32,148 bases of DNA from assembly GCA_900769765.1 (NCBI GenBank), contig CAAGHW010000035.1:1-32148 (forward strand), read 5' to 3'. Both the position numbers and the translations under genes were made by a program. The number at the start of each line of letters is the position of its first letter. The stretch's first letter is position 1. The notes under the pieces were generated by a model. It did not search any database. It saw only the letters and a program-made list of their open reading frames with translations, and was not told the origin of the DNA. Below, in pieces: positions 1-8,212 of this stretch. This DNA comes from Bacteroidaceae bacterium. Its GTDB lineage: Bacteria; Bacteroidota; Bacteroidia; Bacteroidales; Bacteroidaceae.

Positions 1-24
1 CCCTACACGACGCTCTTCCGATCT
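1..24. other. Illumina adapter remnant, not genomic
   Basis: The first 24 bases begin CCCTACACGA and end CTCTTCCGATCT, matching the 3' end of the standard Illumina TruSeq read-1 adapter. Genomic sequence starts at 25, where the reading frame of the P-type ATPase is already open. The bases should be trimmed. They also show that the left edge is a sequencing or assembly edge and not a biological boundary. Confidence 0.97.
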
Positions 25-2538
25 TGGTTACTGTCAATGATAATATCGGGAATACACTGCTGGGGCCCCGAACAAGAGGGGTTTGCCGCATTCCTTGAAC
101 CACTCGGAATATTCTTTGCCATTATACTTGCAAGCACCATCGGCTTCATATTCGAAGTAAAGGCCGCGCGTGCATTCGAGGTTCTGAATACTGTCAACGA
201 CGACATCATGGTCACCGTAATGCGCAACAACAAGATACAGGAAGTCCCACGCAAAGAGATTGTTGTGGGAGATATCGTAATGTTGAACACGGGTGACGAG
301 GTTCCTGCAGACGGAATACTACTCGAAAGCCATTCATTGCAGATAAACGAATCGACATTGACAGGTGAGCCTGTAATATCAAAGACAACCGTCGAAGCCG
401 AATTCGACGAGGAGGCAACATACCCTTCAAACAGAGCATTGCGCAGCACAACCGTTGTCGACGGACACGGAATAATGCAGGTGGAACTTGTTGGCGATGC
501 CACAGAATATGGAAAGGTGAATCAGGGTGCATTGATAGACAACAATCTTGATACTCCATTACAGATACAGCTCAAACGCCTTGCCGACCTCATAAGCAAA
601 GCGGGTTATGCCGTAGCTGCCATAACATTCATATTGTTGTCACTCAAGGTTTTCATGCAGGAGACGCCTTTAGGCACCATGGATATAATATCATCATTGC
701 TCAACAGCTTTATGATTGCCGTGACACTCATCGTGGTATCTGTTCCCGAAGGTCTGCCCATGTCAGTCACTTTGAGCCTTGCCTTGAGCATGAACCGTAT
801 GCTAAAGACAAACAACCTCGTGCGCAAGATGCACGCCTGCGAGACAATGGGAGCCACCACTGTCATCTGCACCGACAAGACAGGTACTCTCACACAGAAC
901 AGGATGCAGGTTTATGAAACGAATTTCTTTGCCCTGAAGGAACAGGCACTTTCAACAGACACAGCAAGCATTATAGTAAAAGAGGGAATAGCCATAAACT
1001 CTACAGCCAACCTTGACAAGGAGAACGGCACAATAAAGACCATCGGTAATCCCACAGAGGCAGCACTTTTACTGTGGCTTGACAAACAGGGAGCCGACTA
1101 TCTCCGTTTACGCGAAGAGGCAAAGGTATTAAGCCAGCTCACATTCTCTACCGAACGCAAATACATGGCAACGGTGGTCGATTCGCCACAACTTGGAAAA
1201 AAAGTGTTATATGTAAAAGGTGCACCCGAGATAGTACTTGCCCATTGCGAGCGCATGATGACCGAGCATGGCGAGACAACGGTTGCAAAACATCGCGAAT
1301 CGATAGAAAAGAAACTGCTTGAATACCAAGGTATGGCAATGCGTACACTCGGTTTTGCATACCAGATTCTTGACGAGAAAGACGATATTGCTCCATACGA
1401 GAACGGCCGTCTGCATAATACCGACCTTACATTCATTGGTTTTGTGGCAATATCAGACCCAGTACGCGATGATGTACCCGAAGCGGTAGCCCGTTGCCTG
1501 CAAGCCGGAGTAGATGTCAAGATTGTAACAGGAGACACACAAGGAACTGCACGCGAGATTGGCCGACAGATAGGTATATGTGACAGCAATACACCTGTCG
1601 AAGCTGTAATAACAGGACCTGAGTTCGAGGCTTTGAGTGATGACGAGGCTGCCAAGCGTGTGATGGGGCTAAAGATAATGTGCCGTGCGCGCCCAATGGA
1701 CAAGCAACGTCTTGTAAGGCTACTGCAGGAACAGAATGCCGTTGTTGCCGTTACAGGTGACGGTACCAACGATGCACCGGCACTCAAGGCAGCACAGGTA
1801 GGTCTGTCAATGGGTGACGGAACATCGGTTGCCAAAGAAGCGAGTGACATCACCATTATAGACAACTCGTTCAGCAGTATAACACGCGCCGTAATGTGGG
1901 GACGTTCATTATACAAGAATATCCAACGATTCCTGCTTTTCCAGCTTACAATAAACGTAGCTGCATGTATCATTGTGATGCTCGGTTCATTTATCGGCAC
2001 AGAATCGCCGTTGACGATAACCCAGATGCTGTGGGTAAACCTCATCATGGACACCTTTGCGGCAGGTGCATTGGCATCGTTGCCGCCGAATTGGTCGGTC
2101 ATGAAAGATAAACCACGCAAGAGTGGCGCAAACGGTGATTTCATCATCACAAAGTCAATGGCATGGAACATTTTTGTTGTAGGAACATTATTTGTCGTTC
2201 TGCAATTGGCGCTGTTGGTGTGGTTCAACAAGAATGGCGGGCTATCGGAATATGAACAGTCGGAATTCTTCACATTCTTCGTGATGCTGCAGTTCTGGAA
2301 CATGTTCAATGCAAAAGCATATATGACAGGGGAATCGGCATTCAAGGGATTGTTTGCAGACACCACCTTCCTGTTCGTGTGCGGAGTAATACTGGCAGGA
2401 CAGTTCCTTATTGTAACATTCGGCGGAGAGATGTTCAATGTAGTGCCTTTGACAGCCAAGAGCTGGGGGGTAATCATAGCATCCACATCGCTTGTATTGT
2501 GGATTGGTGAACTCATACGTCTATTCAACAGAAAATAA
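25..2538 (+). CDS. PMCA-type calcium-transporting P-type ATPase, 5'-truncated
   Basis: This is an inner-membrane P2-type ATPase that would export Ca2+ using ATP. Numbering from the first in-frame ATG at 37, the actuator loop TGEP is at 109-112, PEGLP of the ion-binding helix M4 at 237-241, the phosphorylated aspartate of DKTGTLT at D280, the hinge TGDGTND at 573-579, and N668-x3-D672 (NLIMD) in M6. The last two motifs and PEGLP point to calcium rather than heavy metals. The frame is open back to base 25, directly after adapter sequence, so the ATG at 37 is internal. Family members are roughly 880-900 residues and this fragment codes for 837, so the N-terminus and first helices are mostly lost. 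The DedA-family gene follows after 21 bases, probably in the same transcript. Ion specificity is inferred from motifs only. Confidence 0.93.
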   Translation, partial: WLLSMIISGIHCWGPEQEGFAAFLEPLGIFFAIILASTIGFIFEVKAARAFEVLNTVNDDIMVTVMRNNKIQEVPRKEIVVGDIVMLNTGDEVPADGILLESHSLQINESTLTGEPVISKTTVEAEFDEEATYPSNRALRSTTVVDGHGIMQVELVGDATEYGKVNQGALIDNNLDTPLQIQLKRLADLISKAGYAVAAITFILLSLKVFMQETPLGTMDIISSLLNSFMIAVTLIVVSVPEGLPMSVTLSLALSMNRMLKTNNLVRKMHACETMGATTVICTDKTGTLTQNRMQVYETNFFALKEQALSTDTASIIVKEGIAINSTANLDKENGTIKTIGNPTEAALLLWLDKQGADYLRLREEAKVLSQLTFSTERKYMATVVDSPQLGKKVLYVKGAPEIVLAHCERMMTEHGETTVAKHRESIEKKLLEYQGMAMRTLGFAYQILDEKDDIAPYENGRLHNTDLTFIGFVAISDPVRDDVPEAVARCLQAGVDVKIVTGDTQGTAREIGRQIGICDSNTPVEAVITGPEFEALSDDEAAKRVMGLKIMCRARPMDKQRLVRLLQEQNAVVAVTGDGTNDAPALKAAQVGLSMGDGTSVAKEASDITIIDNSFSSITRAVMWGRSLYKNIQRFLLFQLTINVAACIIVMLGSFIGTESPLTITQMLWVNLIMDTFAAGALASLPPNWSVMKDKPRKSGANGDFIITKSMAWNIFVVGTLFVVLQLALLVWFNKNGGLSEYEQSEFFTFFVMLQFWNMFNAKAYMTGESAFKGLFADTTFLFVCGVILAGQFLIVTFGGEMFNVVPLTAKSWGVIIASTSLVLWIGELIRLFNRK

Positions 2539-2559
2539 AGAAACAGAAAATAAAACACA

Positions 2560-3192
2560 ATGGAATCGTTGATACAATTTTGTCTTGACCATCTCAACTA
2601 TTGGACAGTGACGCTGTTCATGGCTATCGAGAGTTCTTTTATACCTTTCCCTTCGGAGGCGGTTGTTCCCCCTGCAGCATGGAAGGCTGCCGTAACAAGC
2701 GAGATGAATGTTTTTCTTGTTGTCCTGTTCGCCACATTGGGAGCTTTAATAGGAGCATTCATAAACTACTATCTTGCAGTGTGGTTGGGCCGCCCTATCG
2801 TATATAAGTTTGCAAACAGCCGTTTAGGACACATGTGTCTTATCGATGAGACAAAGGTGCAGAATGCCGAGAGATATTTCGACAAGCATGGTGCCGTTTC
2901 TACATTTATAGGCCGTTTAGTACCAGCCGTACGCCAGCTCATATCAATCCCTGCCGGTCTTGCCCGTATGGGACTTGGCCGTTTTGCACTTTACACATCA
3001 CTTGGAGCAGGTGTATGGAATGCCATTCTTGCTACTCTCGGTTATTATATGGCTTCTATCCCCGGACTACAGACAGAGGAAGCCGTAATGAACAAAGTAA
3101 AGGAGTACAGCAGCGAAATAGGCATCGTATTCATAGTTCTGGCTGTGTTTATTGTTGCATATCTCGCATACAAGGGATTGAAGAAGAAATAA
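2560..3192 (+). CDS. DedA-family (SNARE-associated) membrane protein
   Basis: A 210-residue polytopic inner-membrane protein of the DedA/VTT family. Family members act in membrane homeostasis, and some are proposed undecaprenyl-phosphate or phospholipid transporters. Visible hallmarks are the N-terminal ESSFIPFPSE segment, the GALIGAFINYYLAVWLGR re-entrant region near residues 65-85, and GRLVPAVRQLISIPAG near 118-133, whose two arginines are typical. Hydrophobic segments continue to the C-terminus, which ends in KGLKKK. The ATG at 2560 lies 21 bases after the ATPase stop, so the two are likely co-transcribed and end at the hairpin at 3205-3252. The substrate of this member cannot be told from sequence. 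Confidence 0.9.
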   Translation: MESLIQFCLDHLNYWTVTLFMAIESSFIPFPSEAVVPPAAWKAAVTSEMNVFLVVLFATLGALIGAFINYYLAVWLGRPIVYKFANSRLGHMCLIDETKVQNAERYFDKHGAVSTFIGRLVPAVRQLISIPAGLARMGLGRFALYTSLGAGVWNAILATLGYYMASIPGLQTEEAVMNKVKEYSSEIGIVFIVLAVFIVAYLAYKGLKKK

Positions 3193-3204
3193 AAATCATT
3201 ATCG

Positions 3205-3252
3205 GTAGAATAAAGAACGGCACCTTTTGAAAGGTGCCGTTCTTTATTCTAC
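3205..3252. terminator. Bidirectional terminator, 22-bp perfect stem
   Basis: Bases 3205-3226 pair perfectly with 3231-3252 around a TTGA loop. A GC-rich core (CGGCACCTT/AAGGTGCCG) is flanked by A/T tracts that give a U-rich tail in both directions. It sits between the convergent DedA-family (+) and SIMPL (-) genes. The right arm contains the stop codon of the minus-strand gene (3249-3251). Confidence 0.92.
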
Positions 3253-3968
3253 TCAAGTGCATATTTGACAGTTGTCACAACTCTGATATTCTTGATTTGT
3301 GGTGTTGTTTCATCACTGCTTATGCTGAACTGACCCTGCGAAGCCTGTTTGATGTTTCCGAGTTTACTACCTGAATCTTCGGCAAACTTCTGTGCTACAG
3401 CGCGCGCATTACGCGTAGCTTCCTCAACCATTTCGGGCTTGATATCATTCAATGCGGTATATTCAAACTGTGTCTGGTAGTTATATTCGTTGCTTATTAT
3501 CACACCGTCTTTCATAAGCTCAATCTGCTTTCCCATAAGTTCTATAACCTTTTCCACCTGTGGAGATATCACGGTTATGACAGCTTCGGACTGATAGCGG
3601 AACTTGACATTGTCGGGAACATAGCTCTGCGCAAGACGGTCGGTAACAGCCGGTGCCGAAACGATTATCTCATCGTCGGTTATACCGCCACTCTTCAAGA
3701 AAGACAATATCACATTCCTGTTCTTCTCGATATCGTCATACAGTTGCTGCATATCGTTGCTTACACTTTTGTAAGGAAGTGGCCAAACCACCTTGTTTGC
3801 CATAACGTCGCGCTCGGCAAGGCCTTTTACCGTTACGTACTGGTCCTGAAAGGCAATGGCTTTCAATCCTTTCCCGACGAACAATCCAAGTACCACCAAT
3901 CCAATCATTATTGCGAATCCCAGTGTGCCGTAGTGGCCGCATCTGCATTTTTTTGTCTCTTCACTCAT
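3249..3968 (-). CDS. SIMPL-domain (DUF541) membrane-anchored protein
   Basis: A 239-residue protein with a short Cys/His-containing cytoplasmic start (KKCRCGHYG), one hydrophobic segment at about residues 15-35, and a periplasmic SIMPL domain. The SIMPL signature shows in the opening VTVKGLAERDV and in the ARAVAQKFAEDSGSKLG stretch near 190-205, followed by a closing beta strand. E. coli YggE has this fold and is linked to oxidative stress, but the biochemical role of the family is unclear. It is encoded 65 bases after the CDP-glycerol-type transferase gene on the same strand, so readthrough is possible. The CRCGH motif before the membrane helix could bind metal; that is inference only. Confidence 0.85.
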   Translation of the reverse strand: MSEETKKCRCGHYGTLGFAIMIGLVVLGLFVGKGLKAIAFQDQYVTVKGLAERDVMANKVVWPLPYKSVSNDMQQLYDDIEKNRNVILSFLKSGGITDDEIIVSAPAVTDRLAQSYVPDNVKFRYQSEAVITVISPQVEKVIELMGKQIELMKDGVIISNEYNYQTQFEYTALNDIKPEMVEEATRNARAVAQKFAEDSGSKLGNIKQASQGQFSISSDETTPQIKNIRVVTTVKYALE

Positions 3969-4033
3969 AATAATATACTCTTATCTGTTTATAATTATAC
4001 CAAAAAGTTTTTTGTTGGCTTGGCAACGGGCAT

Positions 4034-5146
4034 TCATATCCCCAGATGACGTGCGAGTCTCTCTGCCGCCCTGTTGTCGCAATAGGAATTGTACAAAGAG
4101 AGGTATCTATCGTCGAATACGGGCCGTTCTGCAATGAATGCCGTAAGTTTATCGTATGAATCGATTATTGTGCCCGGCAACTTCTCGTCAAGATTCTCAA
4201 TAGTAAGTCCACGCGAAGCCCTATACTCATCAATGTCATTCATGACAAACCCGATAGGACGTTTGAGTATGCAGTAGTCTATCCACACCGAACTGTAGTC
4301 GGTAAGCAAATAATCGCTTGCACCGAGCAACGGGTACAGCTGCCCATCAAATTCCTTAGGCTTTACCATTATGATATTGGAGAACTCTCCGAACTCCTTC
4401 TCCTGCAATGCGTCCATCGGATGCAACTTGATTATGAGCAGAGCCTTTCTGTCTTGCAAAAATCCATCGAGCCTTGCGAGTTCGTCCATAGAAAGGAACG
4501 ATATCCCATCCTCATTGAAGACACCGTCGTTCCTGATATCGCCTATTATAGAACTGCGGTACGTGGGCAACCACACTCCCAACGAAGTATAGTCTTTGAC
4601 ATTTATGTTCCTTCTTGTAAAGAAATCGGTCGCTTCGAATAACAAGTCATTACGCGGCTGCCCTGTCACCAGGACATGGTCGAGAGCAATGTTCTTGAAC
4701 GACCTTGACATAAGTTCCTGAAAGAAAGGACTTGTAGCAATAAGATAGTCGGCCCTCGTTGGGTCGTTACCGCCATGGTTGGTATCCATAAGCCCTATGA
4801 CCTTCAACGGCATTCCGTGCCACAGGTTCACGACCTTATCCTTGCTACGTAGCCTTATAAAACTGTACAGTCCATGAGTAAAGAATACATTCCTTGCACG
4901 TGCAAAATAGTAGAACGACAGCAACGAGTATTTTCCGTATGCCTGTACATCCTTATATCTTTTCAGAGACTCCTTGTCCGAGAAAATCCATATATATTTA
5001 CATCTGTCGCCATACTTGCCTTTCAGATACCTGTACATAGCATACGCATTGTCTGTATAGTCAGGAAAACTTGCAAAGACAAAGACCCTCTCCGATTTCG
5101 GTATCAGGTTCAACAACATCGACAGTATGTAGTGTATGACTCTCAT
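4034..5146 (-). CDS. CDP-glycerol glycerophosphotransferase-like enzyme (TagB/TagF family)
   Basis: A 370-residue member of the family that moves a polyol phosphate from a CDP-activated donor to a membrane-bound acceptor, as in teichoic-acid and some capsule synthesis. Landmarks are LWHGMPLK (H110), TGQPRNDLL, a PTYRSS segment, KLHP (H242) and TDYSSVWIDY near 290; the two histidines correspond to the family's catalytic pair. An N-terminal amphipathic or hydrophobic stretch (VIHYILSMLLNLIP) fits membrane association. It is the last gene of a three-gene set and starts one base after the SDR stop codon. In a Gram-negative cell it would decorate or build a surface polysaccharide with phosphodiester links. 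Whether the unit is glycerol, ribitol or something else is not visible. Confidence 0.88.
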   Translation of the reverse strand: MRVIHYILSMLLNLIPKSERVFVFASFPDYTDNAYAMYRYLKGKYGDRCKYIWIFSDKESLKRYKDVQAYGKYSLLSFYYFARARNVFFTHGLYSFIRLRSKDKVVNLWHGMPLKVIGLMDTNHGGNDPTRADYLIATSPFFQELMSRSFKNIALDHVLVTGQPRNDLLFEATDFFTRRNINVKDYTSLGVWLPTYRSSIIGDIRNDGVFNEDGISFLSMDELARLDGFLQDRKALLIIKLHPMDALQEKEFGEFSNIIMVKPKEFDGQLYPLLGASDYLLTDYSSVWIDYCILKRPIGFVMNDIDEYRASRGLTIENLDEKLPGTIIDSYDKLTAFIAERPVFDDRYLSLYNSYCDNRAAERLARHLGI

Positions 5147-5147
5147 A

Positions 5148-5885
5148 TTACTCCTTTATTCTTCCGCTACTGAGTTTGTATTCATAACTATGACGGCCCT
5201 CAGCACGGAAATCATGGGCATAACGTTCCAGAACATTCTTGAATATCTCATCATACTGCGGAATAAAAAGGTCGTTCTTGCAGTACAGGCTCCTTATTAT
5301 ATCCTTGGCCAGACCTGCCGTCTGCTCAAGGTCAGTCTTTCCGTTGCTGAAGCCTGTTCCTTTTATTGAGCCCGGCGAAACATTCAGTATCCTGTTTGTC
5401 GTACCGCTCTTTTCGAGTTCCACATTCACGCTCTCTATAAAAATCTTCAAGGCTGCCTTGCTCGCACCATAAACGGCAAAGAACGGTGATGACATGAACC
5501 CGGCAATGCTGACCATCACACCACAGAAGAAATCGGCCTTACTGCTTATCCTATCATAGAAACAGTGTATGATACGCATCACAGCTGTGGCATTCACGTT
5601 CATCGATTCAACGATATACCGCTCATCGACATCCTTGAACAGGGCCAACTTTCCGAAGCCGGCCGTTATCATCAGGACATCAACATCCTTGAATTGCCCG
5701 AAGATGCTGTAGTCAGGGCTGTTAAGGTCGAATATATGGCACTCGAACTTGTCATTACAGTATTCCGGCTGCGGCATACATCTGTCGATGATATACACCT
5801 TTTGGCACTCTTTCTCTTTCGCCAGTTCCGTAGCTATGGCAAGCCCAATACCGTTTGCACCTCCTACTACCAATGCCGTTCTCAT
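5148..5885 (-). CDS. Short-chain dehydrogenase/reductase (SDR)
   Basis: A 245-residue classical SDR. The N-terminal dinucleotide-binding loop reads VVGGANGIG, a variant of TGxxxGIG. S126, Y139 and K143 (YGASK) form the expected catalytic Ser-Tyr-x3-Lys set. Its ATG overlaps the stop of the upstream fusion gene by four bases (ATGA, 5882-5885), and the CDP-glycerol-type transferase follows after one base, so the three are almost certainly translated together. By analogy with the ribulose-5-phosphate reductases of ribitol-phosphate pathways, it could reduce a keto-sugar phosphate or a nucleotide-linked polyol. That role is inferred from context, since TarJ-type reductases belong to a different family. 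Confidence 0.88.
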   Translation of the reverse strand: MRTALVVGGANGIGLAIATELAKEKECQKVYIIDRCMPQPEYCNDKFECHIFDLNSPDYSIFGQFKDVDVLMITAGFGKLALFKDVDERYIVESMNVNATAVMRIIHCFYDRISSKADFFCGVMVSIAGFMSSPFFAVYGASKAALKIFIESVNVELEKSGTTNRILNVSPGSIKGTGFSNGKTDLEQTAGLAKDIIRSLYCKNDLFIPQYDEIFKNVLERYAHDFRAEGRHSYEYKLSSGRIKE

Positions 5886-7231
5886 ATCTCGGAGAAATTC
5901 TTACGTTCCGTAAACTGTTGCATCACTCCCGCCATGGCAATGCTCTCGCCTCGAGTGAGGCGTGCGCTGCCATATCGTCTGTTCATTATACACGAAATCC
6001 ATTCCTGAATCTCGTAGCGCAGACCCTCGCCGTCCCATTTATAGAAGAACTTCTTGTTTCTGTTCTGGTCCTCGTAGCGAAGTTCAAAGTAGTCGGTTTT
6101 CCACCAGGGTGCCTGCACGTATGCATATCCCTTTGTTCCCGAGATGACAAGGTTACCTTCGGTCTTTACGCCCAATCCCAATTTAAACGAGCAGATAGCC
6201 TTAGGATAACGTATGACGCCTTTAGTGTAGACATCAACACCTTTCTCCATACGTGAATATATATCCAAATTGATATACTCAGTGCCCAACAACCTGAATA
6301 TAGGCAACAGCGGATAGACGGCCGATTCATACATTGAGCCTCCGGCCTGTTCCGCATCGAATTCGCGTCGCGAACGGTCGGGCAACAAACGCGACAAAGA
6401 GGCCTCGATATCCACAACCTCTCCAATGGCTCCGCTCTTTATCATCACCATAAGATGATTGAATGCCGGGCAATGGGCTGTCTTGTTTGCCTCCATAAGT
6501 ATTACCCCATTGGCATCCGCAAGTGAGTACAACTCCTGCGCCTGCGCCTTTTCCAGCACCAGCGGAATCTCACAAAGGACATGCTTGCCTGCCTCTATGG
6601 CCAATTTCGAATATTGATAGTGACTCAAATGAGGTGTTGAAACATATACGGCATCGACATCATTCAGCATTTCATCGAACGAAGCATAGTTGTTGGCAAG
6701 ATTGTTTTGCTTCACAAATTCCCTACCGACATTCTGGTCGATGTCATACACGCCTGCGATTTCCACTCCGCTTACGAATGCTGCTTCGGGAACGAAACGC
6801 TTTGCAATGAGTCCGCAACCGACAATTCCCACGCGCGTTCTCTTCTGCTTTTCGTCACGCAGCATTGTCGATGATATACCTTCGGTACGTGGCAGATAAA
6901 CCACTTCGCAGAATTCGTTCAGGTAGTCGAACTCACCCTCCCAGTCGCTTCCGATAGCAAAGACATCAACATCGTACTTTTGTATATCATCAATCTTCTG
7001 ACCAAAGTAGTCCTCAATTATTATCTTGTCGGCAAGACCTGTGGCCTTTACAGCCTCAACACGTTCAAGCACGTTGTTCACGACATTCAATTTGCCACGT
7101 TCACGGTCAAAATTATCGTTGGTGACTCCAACTATAAGATAGTCGCCTAACGCTTTTGCACGTTGCAGGAGATTGATATGCCCCTGATGCAACAGGTCGT
7201 ATGTGCCGTATGTGATTACTTTCTTCATCAT
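5882..7231 (-). CDS. Fused glycerol-3-phosphate cytidylyltransferase-like / Gfo-Idh-MocA oxidoreductase
   Basis: A 449-residue two-domain protein. Residues 1-128 are a TagD-like nucleotidyltransferase, with HxGH (H15-H18), GSDWEG at 94-99 and the CTP-binding ISSTMLR at 119-125. Residues 132-449 are a Gfo/Idh/MocA-type NAD(P)-dependent oxidoreductase opening with GIVGCGLIA at 135-143. The normal EKP motif, which carries the catalytic lysine, reads E221-I222-P223 here. The cytidylyltransferase half should make a CDP-polyol from its phosphate, and the second half may make or reduce the polyol precursor. It leads a three-gene set (4-base overlap with the SDR), with the transferase last. The long divergent spacer upstream carries two palindromes. 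Domain calls are secure; the substrate is unknown. Confidence 0.87.
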   Translation of the reverse strand: MMKKVITYGTYDLLHQGHINLLQRAKALGDYLIVGVTNDNFDRERGKLNVVNNVLERVEAVKATGLADKIIIEDYFGQKIDDIQKYDVDVFAIGSDWEGEFDYLNEFCEVVYLPRTEGISSTMLRDEKQKRTRVGIVGCGLIAKRFVPEAAFVSGVEIAGVYDIDQNVGREFVKQNNLANNYASFDEMLNDVDAVYVSTPHLSHYQYSKLAIEAGKHVLCEIPLVLEKAQAQELYSLADANGVILMEANKTAHCPAFNHLMVMIKSGAIGEVVDIEASLSRLLPDRSRREFDAEQAGGSMYESAVYPLLPIFRLLGTEYINLDIYSRMEKGVDVYTKGVIRYPKAICSFKLGLGVKTEGNLVISGTKGYAYVQAPWWKTDYFELRYEDQNRNKKFFYKWDGEGLRYEIQEWISCIMNRRYGSARLTRGESIAMAGVMQQFTERKNFSEI

Positions 7232-7289
7232 TCATGTATGTTTGTAAACGCGAATATAGTAAAAATAAATTTCAAACAGCTTCAGAACA

Positions 7290-7309
7290 TCTGTTTTTAT
7301 AAAAACAGA
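7290..7309. promoter_or_regulatory. 20-bp perfect palindrome, possible operator
   Basis: TCTGTTTTTATAAAAACAGA is its own reverse complement. It lies about 60 bases upstream of the - strand fusion gene and 190 bases upstream of the sigma-factor gene, in their shared divergent spacer. No downstream T-tract is needed for symmetry, and its position ahead of genes favours a protein-binding site over a terminator, though this is inference. Confidence 0.45.
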
Positions 7310-7320
7310 CAATCAAAATT

Positions 7321-7335
7321 GTTGTCGCAGACAAC
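7321..7335. promoter_or_regulatory. Small inverted repeat GTTGTC-gca-GACAAC
   Basis: Six-base arms flank a three-base centre, 12 bases from the 20-bp palindrome at 7290-7309. It could be a second operator or a small hairpin in the leader of the - strand operon. The arms are short enough for chance to be possible. Confidence 0.3.
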
Positions 7336-7384
7336 GAATGTGGATGGTCAATATTGTATGTAACATCATTTTTTTTATCAAATA

Positions 7385-7416
7385 TTTGGATTTAAACCTT
7401 TATTTTCTTTTCTTTG
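7385..7416 (+). promoter_or_regulatory. Possible Bacteroidetes-type promoter for the sigma-factor gene
   Basis: TTTG at 7385-7388 is followed after 20 bases by TTTCTTTG at 7409-7416. This matches the TAnnTTTG -7 consensus except for the A. Transcription would start near 7423 and give a leader of about 80 bases. The rest of the 7232-7502 spacer is AT-rich and shows no coding potential. Confidence 0.4.
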
Positions 7417-7502
7417 CACCAAATATCAACGAATTACAATTTATAAACCTGTTAAAACAATTGCCTATAGAAACATCTCTACTTCAAATTTTAAAGTAAG
7501 AC

Positions 7503-8099
7503 ATGATGGAAAAATTAAAGCAGATGACCGACGACATGTTGGTTACACTTTATTTGGAAGGCAATAATTCAGCATTCGATATTTTATTAAATCGTCATCA
7601 GGACAGGTTATTCAACTATATCTTTTTCTTGGTACGTTCACGCGAAGTGGCAGAGGACATCTTTCAAGAGACCTTTGTCAAGGCCATTACGACACTGCAG
7701 CAAGGACGTTATCAGAACGACGGCAAATTCGCAGCCTGGATAACACGCATAGCACATAACCTTGTCATTGACCAGTTCCGTATAGAAAGAAACGAAAACG
7801 CCATCTCCAACGATGAAGCGGAGTTCGACCTTTTGAACGATGCAAAGTTCGCCGAAGGCACCATCGAAAACAAGATGGTCAACGAGCAGATTCTCAAAGA
7901 TGTACGCGCTCTGATAGACGAGCTTCCCGATTGTCAGCGCGAGGTGGTATTCATGCGTTACTATCAGGACCTGTCGTTCAAAGAGATTGCAGACATGACG
8001 GGTGTGAGCATAAACACAGCACTTGGTCGCATGCGTTATGCAGTGCTCAACATGCGTCGTATCGCAGCCGAGAAATCAATATCATTGGTACTTGAATAA
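7503..8099 (+). CDS. Sigma-70 family RNA polymerase sigma factor (ECF type)
   Basis: A 198-residue sigma factor with region 2 (about residues 22-90, including the SREVAEDIFQETFVKA core-binding stretch and WITRIAHNLVIDQFR) and region 4 (about 137-190, with LPDCQREVVFMRYYQDLSF and the helix-turn-helix EIADMTGVSINTALGRMRYA). Regions 1 and 3 are absent, which defines the ECF layout. No anti-sigma gene is adjacent, unlike the FecI/FecR or polysaccharide-uptake pairs common in Bacteroides, so it probably responds to something other than a transmembrane partner encoded here. Two ATGs in a row (7503 and 7506) make the exact start ambiguous by one residue. A hairpin follows the gene. Confidence 0.92.
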   Translation: MMEKLKQMTDDMLVTLYLEGNNSAFDILLNRHQDRLFNYIFFLVRSREVAEDIFQETFVKAITTLQQGRYQNDGKFAAWITRIAHNLVIDQFRIERNENAISNDEAEFDLLNDAKFAEGTIENKMVNEQILKDVRALIDELPDCQREVVFMRYYQDLSFKEIADMTGVSINTALGRMRYAVLNMRRIAAEKSISLVLE

Positions 8100-8127
8100 C
8101 TTTACATAAGTTATATAATAAAGAATG

Positions 8128-8160
8128 TATGCCCTTGAGAAAAAAAATCTCAAGGGCATA
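8128..8160 (+). terminator. Hairpin after sigma-factor gene
   Basis: TATGCCCTTGAGA (8128-8140) pairs exactly with 8148-8160 around a loop of seven A's. There is little T-run downstream on the + strand, so termination may be weaker than at the other hairpins here, or the hairpin may control entry into the small gene at 8213. Confidence 0.65.
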
Positions 8161-8212
8161 TACTATTTACAAAGTCCATACGTTAATATATTAGACTAAA
8201 GAAAAAACGCCT

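Noticed and set aside
1098..2597. A 499-codon open frame on the - strand
   Set aside because: It lies antisense to the P-type ATPase, whose + strand frame carries all family motifs. The antisense translation is Ser/Arg/Ile-rich with no recognisable domain, so it is a shadow of codon bias.
7291..7308. The palindrome as an intrinsic terminator
   Set aside because: It lies upstream of both flanking genes, not downstream, has no GC-rich core, and has essentially no loop, so an operator is the better reading.
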